DNA of 64,000 nucleotides. It comes from Cyclobacterium sp. 1_MG-2023. Its GTDB lineage: Bacteria > Bacteroidota > Bacteroidia > Cytophagales > Cyclobacteriaceae. The DNA is taken from the NCBI RefSeq assembly GCF_030546805.1, contig NZ_JAUOPC010000010.1:1-64000 (forward strand), in the 5' to 3' direction. A program made the position numbers and the translations under genes. The notes under the pieces were generated by a model. The model saw nothing but the letters and a program-made list of their open reading frames with translations. It was not told where the DNA came from and did not search any database. Positions 8,053-16,728 of the stretch are shown piece by piece (within the stretch, counting starts at the first letter, position 1; the number at the start of each line of letters is the position of its first letter).

Positions 8053-10542
8053 ATGAAAAAAAATAGATTTCTGTATTTATTATCGCTAATAATATTGGCT
8101 ACTTCGGCTTGTCAACAAGAAGAAGCCGAAAGCACCGATAAACATCGATCCATAAGTGGTATTTACCCACATTTAGCTTATTATAACAATGAAGGGGAAT
8201 GTGGAACAGGCGCTGTGGTCCCTTGGGCGGATAAGCTTTGGGTAATCACATATGGGCCTCATTTGCCATTTGGCTCCTCTGATAAACTTTATGAGATAGA
8301 TCAAAACCTGAATATGAACATCCGGCCTGAGAGTATAGGCGGCACTCCGGCCAATCGTATGATTCACAAAGAAACGGAGCAATTGTTCATAGGTCCTTAT
8401 GCAATAGGAAAAAATGGAGAAGTAAGGACCATCCCTTATACAGCTATGCCGGGTAGGCATACCGGGAATGCCAGACACCTGACAGACCCGGCCAATAAAA
8501 TCTACTATGCCAGTATGGAAGAAGGCTTTTATGAAGTGGATGTGCATGACCTTTCTGTTAAACAGTTCTATGAAGATGGAAATGTAACCAACAAAAAAAA
8601 GAATGACACTGATGCCAACCCTGCCGGAAGTCTTTTAAAGGGTGCCCATGGCAAGGGGTATTATTCAGGTCAAGGCGTGACAGTTTATTCGAACAATGGC
8701 GAGTCAGGAGGTTTGGCTCAAAAGCAATTTGACATAGAAGCAGGTTCGCTTTCTGAATGGGATGGCAAGGATTGGAAACTTGTTAGAAGGAATCAATTTG
8801 TAGAAGTTACCGGTCCCGGAGGCATCTATGGCAATGAAAACCCGGCAACAGATCCAATTTGGGCTACAGGTTGGGATCATAAGTCAGTAATTCTTGCTGC
8901 TAGGGATGCTGAAAAGGGTTGGTCTTTTTATCGCTTGCCAAAAGCCAGTCACAGTTATGATGGAGCCCATGGATGGAATACCGAGTGGCCAAGAATTCGA
9001 AATGTTGGAAAAGAAGGTGAACCGGATTACCTGATGACCATGCATGGTATGTTTTGGAGATTTCCCGAAAATTTTCAAGAGGGTAATACTGCGGGAATTA
9101 GGCCGAGATCGGCTTACCTGAAAGTGATTGGAGATTTTACCCGTTGGAAAGATGGGTTGGTATTCGGAACCGATGATTCTGCCAATAAGGAGTTTTTAAA
9201 TAAAAGAAGCGCCAAAGGGAATATACAGGGCCCCGGACAATCCAATTCTAACCTTTGGTTTGGAGACATGGATTTGCCTGATGCACTAGGTCCAAATACA
9301 GCCAATGGTGCCCTGTGGCTGAATGAAGAGGTGAAGGCAAATACTCCCTCTGATCCCATGTTATTTGCCGGTTGGGAAAACAGAAATCTTTGGATTAACA
9401 ATGAGGGAAAAACCAAAGTGAGTTTTGTCATTGAAGTGGATGCTAAAGGAGATGGCAACTGGGAAATGCTTAAAGAGCAAGAGATTGAAGCCGGAGAAAG
9501 TGCCAGGCTTTATTTTGACGAGACCACCAAAGGAGAATGGATACGCTTGACAGCCAAGCAAAATACCACAGTTACTGCCCATATGGCTTTTTCCAACCCT
9601 GATGATAGGAAAGTAATGCAAACAGGGATTTTCGAAGGGGTCAATACTATAGAAAAGAATGATTTTACCGGAGGATTTTTGTATGGGCTGGGAGATGACC
9701 GCAGAAAGTTAGGTTTGGTTGCCAAATCCTACCAAGATGGTCAGCCCACCGATATTGGCTATTATGAAATGGACGATAAATTCCAATTGGTAAAAGTGGA
9801 TGATCCCACTACCCAGCAGTTTATCAATGAAAATTTCCAGATTCCTAAAAATGTATTTGAAGTGGACGAAGCTTCAGTTTTGATCATTGATGACAAAGGG
9901 AGAAGGTGGCGTTTACCTAAGGGAGATGACAGGTACACAGAACCTTCCTTAGCCGGTAACCTTAGAATTGACAGGGAAGTGGCTACTGAAAGAGATTTGT
10001 TCAATTGCCATGGTACTTTTTATGAACTGCCTGCTGAAAATGCAGATGGATACGCTAAAATCAGACCTGTGGCTTCCCATCAATTGAAAATCAATGATTA
10101 TGCTTCCTATAGAGGGATGTTGCTGCTAACAGGTGTTGATCCGGAAGCTGCTAGTTCTAATGAACATATAGTGGTGTCTGACGATGGCGAAGTAGCTGTT
10201 TGGACAGGAGCAATAGATGACTTGTGGCAGTTAGGTAAACCTGTGGGTAAAGGCGGACCGTGGGCAAATTCTGATATCAAAGCCGGCGAACCATCCGACC
10301 CCTACTTGTTTGCATTTTATGACAAGCGTACACTAGAGCTGCGTCATGATGCCAAGGAGGCCATTACATTTACAATTCAAATGGAGCCAATAGGTCATGG
10401 ACCTTGGATGGATTACAAAGAGGTAACCGTACCTGTAGGCGAAACACATGTGGAACAATTTCCTGAAGGAATTGAAGCCAGGTGGGTAAGATTGGTTGGT
10501 GACAAAGATTGTAAAGCAAGTGCACAATTTACTTATAAATAA
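8053..10542 (+). CDS. Large duplicated lipoprotein of unknown function
   Basis: An 829-residue lipoprotein with lipobox cysteine C20 (LIILATSAC). I do not recognise a named family. The body looks like beta-propeller blades joined to beta-sandwich segments. A long internal duplication is visible: the segment with PSDPMLFAGWENRNLW (near residue 432) matches the one with PSDPYLFAFYDKRTLEL (near residue 747). The similarity extends upstream through an HG-x-F-x-x-x-P motif followed by IRP, so each repeat spans about 250 residues (roughly 275-520 and 570-829). It sits between a sulfatase and the FMN_bind-like protein in one operon, so a surface role in glycan binding or cleavage is likely. Some polysaccharide lyases have a propeller fold, but no active site can be named here. 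Confidence 0.85.
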   Translation: MKKNRFLYLLSLIILATSACQQEEAESTDKHRSISGIYPHLAYYNNEGECGTGAVVPWADKLWVITYGPHLPFGSSDKLYEIDQNLNMNIRPESIGGTPANRMIHKETEQLFIGPYAIGKNGEVRTIPYTAMPGRHTGNARHLTDPANKIYYASMEEGFYEVDVHDLSVKQFYEDGNVTNKKKNDTDANPAGSLLKGAHGKGYYSGQGVTVYSNNGESGGLAQKQFDIEAGSLSEWDGKDWKLVRRNQFVEVTGPGGIYGNENPATDPIWATGWDHKSVILAARDAEKGWSFYRLPKASHSYDGAHGWNTEWPRIRNVGKEGEPDYLMTMHGMFWRFPENFQEGNTAGIRPRSAYLKVIGDFTRWKDGLVFGTDDSANKEFLNKRSAKGNIQGPGQSNSNLWFGDMDLPDALGPNTANGALWLNEEVKANTPSDPMLFAGWENRNLWINNEGKTKVSFVIEVDAKGDGNWEMLKEQEIEAGESARLYFDETTKGEWIRLTAKQNTTVTAHMAFSNPDDRKVMQTGIFEGVNTIEKNDFTGGFLYGLGDDRRKLGLVAKSYQDGQPTDIGYYEMDDKFQLVKVDDPTTQQFINENFQIPKNVFEVDEASVLIIDDKGRRWRLPKGDDRYTEPSLAGNLRIDREVATERDLFNCHGTFYELPAENADGYAKIRPVASHQLKINDYASYRGMLLLTGVDPEAASSNEHIVVSDDGEVAVWTGAIDDLWQLGKPVGKGGPWANSDIKAGEPSDPYLFAFYDKRTLELRHDAKEAITFTIQMEPIGHGPWMDYKEVTVPVGETHVEQFPEGIEARWVRLVGDKDCKASAQFTYK

Positions 10543-10580
10543 TAGATAAAAGGAAAACAACTAAACTTGAATAATATTTA

Positions 10581-11663
10581 ATGAATTTGACTAGAGGTTT
10601 AATCCTGTTGATTGTTACGATAAGCCTTGTAGGATTACATGAGCGTGAAAAGCCTGTTAAGAAGACTTTGATTGAAAGTTTGCAAACAGATTCTTTGCGC
10701 TATGACATGTATTTGCTTGAAGATGAGCTTGGACAGGCAGAGGGATATATGGCAGAAATTTTCACACCTGTTTGTCATACCAATGAATGTTATCCGGTTT
10801 ATATCGATTTCTATTGGGACCTCTTGGGAAATTATCAAAAATATGAAGTACCGGAAGGGGAATTGCTAACCAAATTGGACCATATACCCTTTGATGATGA
10901 AGACCATGAAAAGTTGCAGGAGATTCTTAGCAATGAAAGGTCGCTTCTCAAGGAATATAAAATAGAAGAGTTGGTGGGAAGCACACAAACTGTAGCTGCA
11001 AATGGGGTGGATGCTGTGACTGGAGCTACTCTCAAAACGATAAAAAATGAAGTTATTGACGGGGCTGTTTATTCTTGTTATACGCTATGGCATTTAGCCC
11101 ATGGAGAAATGGTAGAGAAGATTAAGGTCCATACAGAGGGCCTATATTCAAAAGCATTGTTGATACAATTTCTTGAAAGTGGCCATTATCCTTATCAATA
11201 TTGGGCCATTGAAAAGGTAATTGATAAAAATCTCTATAAGGATGATACAGTATCCACAGCAATGCTTGATGTATTGCTTGGAGACAATATTTTTTTGGGT
11301 TCCTACTTAATTAAGGTACTTCCTGTAGAGATTTTCTCCTCTTTAGAACGGCAGATTTGGCTTTGGGAGACCATGGAGAAAAGCCCATATAGATTACAAA
11401 TGAAGATACTTGATAAATTCAACACTTTGAATTTGTACCCAGATATACAAAGTAAATTGTTGGAAGGGATGAAGGAAGGCAATCCGGCTCAGCAAAAAAT
11501 GATTTATTCCGTATTAAAAAACCAGTTAAACCTTAGCAAATCACAACAGCACAAGCTTTTAGACTATATAAAGGATGGTATTTGGGAAGATGGGTTGAAA
11601 GAATTGTTGCTCAATCAAGAAAAATTGGATAAAAGAATTAAAAAACAATTGAACACTAAATAA
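10581..11663 (+). CDS. FMN_bind-like exported protein with putative flavinylation motif
   Basis: A 360-residue protein with an N-terminal hydrophobic segment (about residues 6-19) that acts as a signal or anchor. Residues 144-150 read D-A-V-T-G-A-T, which fits the Dxx(S/T)GAT motif in which the last Thr (T150) is covalently flavinylated by ApbE in NqrC/RnfG-type FMN_bind domains. Two cysteines (C65 and C70, CHTNEC) lie upstream. The C-terminal half (about 185-360) is helical and HEAT-like. It lies 38 bp after the duplicated lipoprotein and 11 bp before an exported FAD oxidoreductase, so an electron-carrier or redox-partner role outside the cytoplasm is inferred. No ApbE gene is seen in the window. 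The overall fold assignment rests mainly on this one motif. Confidence 0.6.
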   Translation: MNLTRGLILLIVTISLVGLHEREKPVKKTLIESLQTDSLRYDMYLLEDELGQAEGYMAEIFTPVCHTNECYPVYIDFYWDLLGNYQKYEVPEGELLTKLDHIPFDDEDHEKLQEILSNERSLLKEYKIEELVGSTQTVAANGVDAVTGATLKTIKNEVIDGAVYSCYTLWHLAHGEMVEKIKVHTEGLYSKALLIQFLESGHYPYQYWAIEKVIDKNLYKDDTVSTAMLDVLLGDNIFLGSYLIKVLPVEIFSSLERQIWLWETMEKSPYRLQMKILDKFNTLNLYPDIQSKLLEGMKEGNPAQQKMIYSVLKNQLNLSKSQQHKLLDYIKDGIWEDGLKELLLNQEKLDKRIKKQLNTK

Positions 11664-11674
11664 ATAAACCTGAA

Positions 11675-13501
11675 ATGAAACGTATACTATGGATTTATGG
11701 CCTCCTGCTGGCCTTTACCCAATTCAATTTACAAGCCCAAGACAGGGTGCTTGTAGAAGCAGAATCATTTGAAAATACTGGGGGCTGGGTGATTGATCAG
11801 CAGTCCTTTGATGTTTTATACAGTTCTTACCTTATGGCACATGGAATGGGGCGTGTGGTGGAGGATGCCAGCACTAAAGTGAATTTCCAAAAAGGAGGAA
11901 CTTACCATATGTGGGTTAGGACCAAAGACTGGGCTCCGTATCCTACAGGACCCGGCGCTTTTAAATTGGCTATTAATGAGAGAGAGATCGATCAGGTTTT
12001 TGGTCAAAGTGGGATTGTTGATTGGGACTGGTATTATGCAGGGGAAGTAGAAATGAAGCAAGGAGAGAATTCTTTAACAGCCAAGGATCTTTCCGGTTTT
12101 AACGGAAGGTTTGACGCCATTTATTTCTCTACCTCCAAGTCAGACAAGCCTACCAATGACAACAAAAAGCTCTTGTCTCTTCGTAAGGAATTGTTGGGAT
12201 TGACCGATGGACCTGAGGAGATGGGAAAATTTGATCTGGTAGTTGTTGGTGGTGGTATTGCAGGAACGACAGCTTCAATTTCTGCGGCCAGAATGGGTTT
12301 AAAGGTAGCTTTGGTTCAAAATAGGCCTGTATTAGGAGGAAACAATAGCTCTGAAATCAGGGTACACCTAATGGGAAGAGTGGATGTCAACCATTACCCT
12401 AAATTAGGGAGAATTGTCAGAGAATTGGACAATGGTGATCCGGGCAATGGAAATCCTGATGACAAAAGATATGGAGATGACAGAAAGCTTGAAATTGTAA
12501 GGGCTGAGCCCAATATCTCTCTTCACCTCAATACCCATGTCTATGAAGTGGAAATGGATGGGAATAGCATCAAAGCGGTGATCGGTCGTGACATTGCTAC
12601 CAATCAAGAATACCGGTTTGAAGGCACCTATTTCTCCGACTGTACAGGAGATGGTACCTTGGGATTCCTTGCAGGGGCAGAATATAGAATGGGACGTGAA
12701 AGTAAAGAGGAAACCGGAGAATCACTGGCCGCTGAAACCGCAGATGATTTTACTTTAGGAACCTCTAATTTATGGGCCTCCCTTGAGAAGGATTATCCTT
12801 CTGATTTTCCGGAAACACCTTGGGCCCTTCAGTTTTCAGACGAGTACCATATAGATGACCATAAGGCCGATTGGCAGTGGGAAACAGGGTTTGGTAACTT
12901 CAATACCATTTATGAAGCGGAGCAAATTAGAGATCATAACCTTCGTGCGATTTACGGCAACTGGTCTTACCTGAAAAAAGAGAAAGCCGACAAGTACAAA
13001 AACAATGAGTTGGCTTGGGTGTCTTATATTGGAGGAAAAAGAGAATCAAGGAGATTGATGGGTGACCATGTATTGACCCAGATGGACATTCAAGATGGAG
13101 TGATGTATCCGGATGGAAGTGTAACAGCTACATGGACGATTGACCTACATTTTCCGGATGCGAAAAATAGCAAATATTTTGAAGGCGAAGAGTTTTTTGC
13201 TGCGACCAAACATATTAGAGTTAAACCTTACACCATTCCTTACCGCTGCTTGTATTCAAGAAACATTGATAATTTGTACATGGCCGGAAGAAATATCAGT
13301 ACAACACACGTAGCATTTGGTAGTACTCGAGTGATGCGAACCTGTGGAATGATGGGTGAGGCCGTAGGTTATGCAGCTTATGTAGCCAAAAGAAACAATG
13401 CCAGCCCAAGGGAAGTGTATACCAGGCACCTGGAAGAATACATGGGCATTATCGAATCTCCTTTAAATATTTATACCTATCCGACATTGCCCAATAAGTA
13501 A
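11675..13501 (+). CDS. Exported FAD-dependent oxidoreductase with N-terminal CBM-like domain
   Basis: A 608-residue flavoenzyme of the FAD_oxidored type (PF12831-like). Signal peptide residues 1-22 (ends LQAQ). Residues about 25-155 form a beta-sandwich resembling a carbohydrate-binding domain (VLVEAESFENTGGW start). The dinucleotide-binding motif VVGGGIAGTTASISAARMG begins near residue 190, followed by PVLGGNNSSEIR, which is characteristic of this family. The C-terminal part carries GKRESRRLMGDH and IPYRCLYSRNIDNLYMAGR. It probably oxidises a sugar or uronate on the outer side of the inner membrane. Such proteins are often mislabelled xanthan lyase. It follows the FMN_bind-like protein by 11 bp, and a paralogue without signal peptide is encoded at 16729. 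Confidence 0.85.
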   Translation: MKRILWIYGLLLAFTQFNLQAQDRVLVEAESFENTGGWVIDQQSFDVLYSSYLMAHGMGRVVEDASTKVNFQKGGTYHMWVRTKDWAPYPTGPGAFKLAINEREIDQVFGQSGIVDWDWYYAGEVEMKQGENSLTAKDLSGFNGRFDAIYFSTSKSDKPTNDNKKLLSLRKELLGLTDGPEEMGKFDLVVVGGGIAGTTASISAARMGLKVALVQNRPVLGGNNSSEIRVHLMGRVDVNHYPKLGRIVRELDNGDPGNGNPDDKRYGDDRKLEIVRAEPNISLHLNTHVYEVEMDGNSIKAVIGRDIATNQEYRFEGTYFSDCTGDGTLGFLAGAEYRMGRESKEETGESLAAETADDFTLGTSNLWASLEKDYPSDFPETPWALQFSDEYHIDDHKADWQWETGFGNFNTIYEAEQIRDHNLRAIYGNWSYLKKEKADKYKNNELAWVSYIGGKRESRRLMGDHVLTQMDIQDGVMYPDGSVTATWTIDLHFPDAKNSKYFEGEEFFAATKHIRVKPYTIPYRCLYSRNIDNLYMAGRNISTTHVAFGSTRVMRTCGMMGEAVGYAAYVAKRNNASPREVYTRHLEEYMGIIESPLNIYTYPTLPNK

Positions 13502-13515
13502 GTCTAGTTTCAAAA

Positions 13516-14949
13516 ATGAATTATTGTAAAATACCAATTCTTTTATCCTTGATTTTGTTTGGGGCATATGCTGCTTTAGCCAACAATAGGCCGCCGAATT
13601 TTGTTTTTATCATCACTGATGATATTTCAGCTGAAGACCTAAGCATATATGGCAATCAATCGATTGATACCCCAAATATAGAAAAGCTTGCGATGAGAGG
13701 GTTGGTATTTGACAATGCCTACCTTACCGCGAGTTCCTGCTCACCCAGTAGGGTCTCTATGATTACAGGGAGATATCCCCACAATACCGGAGCACCTGAA
13801 ATTCATGTGCCACTTCCATCCGGTCAAAATACCTTTGTGCAGGAATTAAAACAAATAGGTTACCATACAGTATTATCGGGAAAAAACCACATGGCAGCTC
13901 CCAATCAATTGGGATTTGTAGCGCATTCCGAAGGCCGACCTGCAGGGAGTGAAAAATGGTTGTCTCATCTAAAAAACCGACCCAAATACCAACCTTTCTT
14001 TTTTTGGTTTGCCTCCCATGATGCCCACAGAGACTGGCAAGTAAATGATAAGGCCCGCATTTATCTTCCTTCCCAAGTGGTGGTACAACCATATATGTAT
14101 GACGGTCCGCTTACTCGGGAAGACCTAACCGGGTATTATCATGAAATAAGTAGGCTGGATCATTATGTAGGATTGGTACTGAATGAACTGGAAGCTCAAG
14201 GGATAATTGAAAATACTTATGTAATTTTCGTCTCAGACAATGGCAGGCCTTTTCCCAGAAGCAAGACTTATTTGTATAAAAATGGCATTCAAACACCTCT
14301 ACTTATTGCGGGCCCAGGAGTCAAACAAGGTAGGACCAATTCTCTTGTCAGTGCCATCGATTTATCCGCGACAATTCTAGAACTTGCCGGTTTAGAAGCT
14401 CCAGAAAGCATTCAAGGTATAAGCTTTACTGAAGTTTTTAAAGACCATACAGCCATTGTTCGTGATGTGGCCTTCGCAGAAAGAAATTGGCATCGATACA
14501 GCATGCATGAAAGGATGGTCCGCATGGGGGATTGGATTTACATTAGAAACAATTGGCCCAATAAGCGGAACCTTTCGGGAGAGTCAGACCCTCACGCTTT
14601 TCCTGCAGGAAAAGAGTTGTGGAACATGCACGAAAAAGGCCAACTAACGGCTGCTCAGTCTTTAATCACCCTATTGCCTCAGCCGGCAGAGGAGCTTTAC
14701 AATACCAAAACTGACCCACATAACCTTGAAAATGTGGTGTATGCACCTGAAAACAAGGTGATATTGAACCAAATGAGGATTTTGCTTACAACCTGGACCA
14801 ACCAAACAGAAGATAACATTCCCACTAATCCAACACCCAATAAAGCTGCTTTAGACGGGACTTTATTGGAATGGGAACGAAGAGAAATGCCCGGAGAGGC
14901 AACAAATGCTTTTCAAAACAATCATCCCGGACCAGTATTATTGAACTGA
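13516..14949 (+). CDS. Family S1 sulfatase (N-sulfoglucosamine sulfohydrolase-like)
   Basis: A 477-residue exported sulfatase. Signal peptide residues 1-22. The formylglycine motif CSPSR is at C75-R79 (TASSCSPSRVSMITGRYPHN), with metal-binding D35-D36 in IITDDIS and a second metal motif VSDNGRPFPRSK. The overall pattern (GKNHM, ENTYVIFVSDNG, short insertions) resembles heparan N-sulfatase-like S1 members, though substrate cannot be set by eye. It starts 14 bp after the FAD oxidoreductase and differs clearly from the sulfatase at 6616, so the two probably act on different sulfate positions. The last part overlaps a spurious upstream extension of the next gene. Confidence 0.93.
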   Translation: MNYCKIPILLSLILFGAYAALANNRPPNFVFIITDDISAEDLSIYGNQSIDTPNIEKLAMRGLVFDNAYLTASSCSPSRVSMITGRYPHNTGAPEIHVPLPSGQNTFVQELKQIGYHTVLSGKNHMAAPNQLGFVAHSEGRPAGSEKWLSHLKNRPKYQPFFFWFASHDAHRDWQVNDKARIYLPSQVVVQPYMYDGPLTREDLTGYYHEISRLDHYVGLVLNELEAQGIIENTYVIFVSDNGRPFPRSKTYLYKNGIQTPLLIAGPGVKQGRTNSLVSAIDLSATILELAGLEAPESIQGISFTEVFKDHTAIVRDVAFAERNWHRYSMHERMVRMGDWIYIRNNWPNKRNLSGESDPHAFPAGKELWNMHEKGQLTAAQSLITLLPQPAEELYNTKTDPHNLENVVYAPENKVILNQMRILLTTWTNQTEDNIPTNPTPNKAALDGTLLEWERREMPGEATNAFQNNHPGPVLLN

Positions 14950-15026
14950 TAGCACAGTTTAAAAGTATAAAAAATACGGTTACCTTTAGCCTTCTACAGT
15001 TTATCTTTAGCCTATTTATCATTGTT

Positions 15027-16706
15027 ATGCATCAACTAGACTACCTAACTATTTTTGTTTTTACGCTCATTATTTTAGGGGCTGGATTGTCTTTTGGGAA
15101 ACAGGGAGGCGACATGAAGTCCTTTTTTGCTGCAGGAGGAGCTGTTCCCTGGTCCATTAGCGGCTTGTCCCTTTTTATGAGCTTTTTCTCTGCAGGGACA
15201 TTTGTTGTTTGGGGATCCATTGCCTATGAATGGGGCTGGGTGGCCATCACGATACAAATGGCCATGTGCATCAGCGGATTTTTAATAGGAAAATACCTCG
15301 CCCCGAAATGGAAACAAACCCAGTCCATTACCGTTGCCGAGTACTTGACCAATAGGTTTGGTAAAAATGTCCAACAATACTATACTTTTATTTTTCTGGT
15401 ACTTTCTCTTGGGTACACAGGTGCTTTTCTTTATCCTGTGGCTAAAATCCTAAATGTGGTAACCGGATTCAATATCTACTATGCAATATTGCTATTAGGA
15501 GGTATGATCATGATTTATACCGCTGTGGGAGGTCTTTGGGCTGTGATTGTCACAGATGTGTTACAGTTTGTGATTCTAACTGCAGCTGTTTTGATCGTTT
15601 TGCCACTTTCTCTGGAAAAGGTAGGGGGAATGCATCAATTTATAGCAGAAGCCCCTGACACCTTTTTCAACCTATTTAATGGGGAATATACCTTTTGGTT
15701 TATTCTGGCCTTCGTAGGCTACAATACCATCTTCATAGGAGGAAATTGGGCTTATGTGCAAAGGTACACCTCGGTTGAAAATAAAGCTTCAGCCAGCAAG
15801 GTAGGTTACCTTTTCGGAATACTTTACCTAATAAGTCCTTTGATCTGGATGTTGCCTCCCATGATTTACAGGGTGTTGGATCCAAGCTTAACAGGATTGG
15901 AAACAGAAGGAGCTTACCTCAGAATGTGCATGACTGTCTTGCCTGTAGGGATGCTTGGGTTGATGTTGGGAGGGATGATTTTTGCAACAGCCAGCTCAGT
16001 AAATACTTCCCTGAACCTTGCAGCAGCCGTTCTGACCAATGATGTTTATCAACCGCTTTATCCAAATGCCGGTCACAAAACTTTAATGAAAGTAGCCAGA
16101 TTTGCTACCCTGCTTTTTGGCTTGGGTACAATCGGTGTGGCCTTTATGGTGCCTTTGGCTGGAGGAATAGTGGAAGTGGTATTAAGTATTGGGGCAGTAA
16201 CGGGCGGGGCTTTGTATGCACCGGCCATTTGGGGCTTGTTTTCCAAACGTCAAACAGGCACTTCTATTTTAACGGTTACAGGCCTTAGTCTTCTGATCAA
16301 CCTTTTTTTTAAATTTATATCTCCAGTACTGTTTTCTTTTTCTCTGGGTAGAAGCAGTGAAATGATTGTAGGTGTTTTTTTACCTATTGCTTTGTTGGCT
16401 ATATATGAGCTATATGCAAAAAGTAAAGGTTTAGAAAGTTCGCAATACCAAAAATATATATCAAGGAAACAGCCCACTCAAGAGGAGTTGACCGATAGTT
16501 TAAATAGTGGTCAAGCTCAAAATGTTTTCGGATACAAAGTAATGGGATGGGCATTTGTAAGTATAGGCATTCTTTTTCTGGCTCTCGGGATATGGGGAGG
16601 TGGAGGTGCTTTTTACCTTCTACTCATGGGGACTATAATCCTTTCTTTGGGTTTTTATGCCATTCACTATTCCAAGAAAAAAGCGAAAGCTCAAATAATA
16701 AATTAA
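15027..16706 (+). CDS. Sodium:solute symporter (SSS family)
   Basis: A 559-residue inner-membrane sodium-coupled transporter of the SSS family. I chose ATG 15027 (MHQLDYLTIFVFTLIILGAG) because the longer frame from 14871 overlaps the sulfatase gene out of frame and lacks a transporter-like start. About 13 hydrophobic segments can be counted. Family features include AAGGAVPWSISGLSLFMSFFSAGTFV near the N-terminus and YTAVGGLWAVIVTDVLQFVIL in the middle. It probably imports a mono- or disaccharide or uronate released by the locus. It sits 77 bp after the sulfatase and 22 bp before the next FAD oxidoreductase. The cargo is unknown. Confidence 0.9.
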   Translation: MHQLDYLTIFVFTLIILGAGLSFGKQGGDMKSFFAAGGAVPWSISGLSLFMSFFSAGTFVVWGSIAYEWGWVAITIQMAMCISGFLIGKYLAPKWKQTQSITVAEYLTNRFGKNVQQYYTFIFLVLSLGYTGAFLYPVAKILNVVTGFNIYYAILLLGGMIMIYTAVGGLWAVIVTDVLQFVILTAAVLIVLPLSLEKVGGMHQFIAEAPDTFFNLFNGEYTFWFILAFVGYNTIFIGGNWAYVQRYTSVENKASASKVGYLFGILYLISPLIWMLPPMIYRVLDPSLTGLETEGAYLRMCMTVLPVGMLGLMLGGMIFATASSVNTSLNLAAAVLTNDVYQPLYPNAGHKTLMKVARFATLLFGLGTIGVAFMVPLAGGIVEVVLSIGAVTGGALYAPAIWGLFSKRQTGTSILTVTGLSLLINLFFKFISPVLFSFSLGRSSEMIVGVFLPIALLAIYELYAKSKGLESSQYQKYISRKQPTQEELTDSLNSGQAQNVFGYKVMGWAFVSIGILFLALGIWGGGGAFYLLLMGTIILSLGFYAIHYSKKKAKAQIIN

Positions 16707-16728
16707 AACCTGAATTCAGTTTAACTTA

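Noticed and set aside
8173-8547. 124-codon antisense ORF inside the large lipoprotein gene
   Set aside because: It is a shadow of the coding strand, as are the many other antisense frames within PUL genes; none shows a known domain.
11675-13501. Xanthan lyase
   Set aside because: A common database label for FAD_oxidored proteins with CBMs; the sequence shows a flavin-binding oxidoreductase, not a lyase.
14871-15026. Extended start of the symporter gene
   Set aside because: It overlaps the sulfatase gene out of frame and lacks transporter features.
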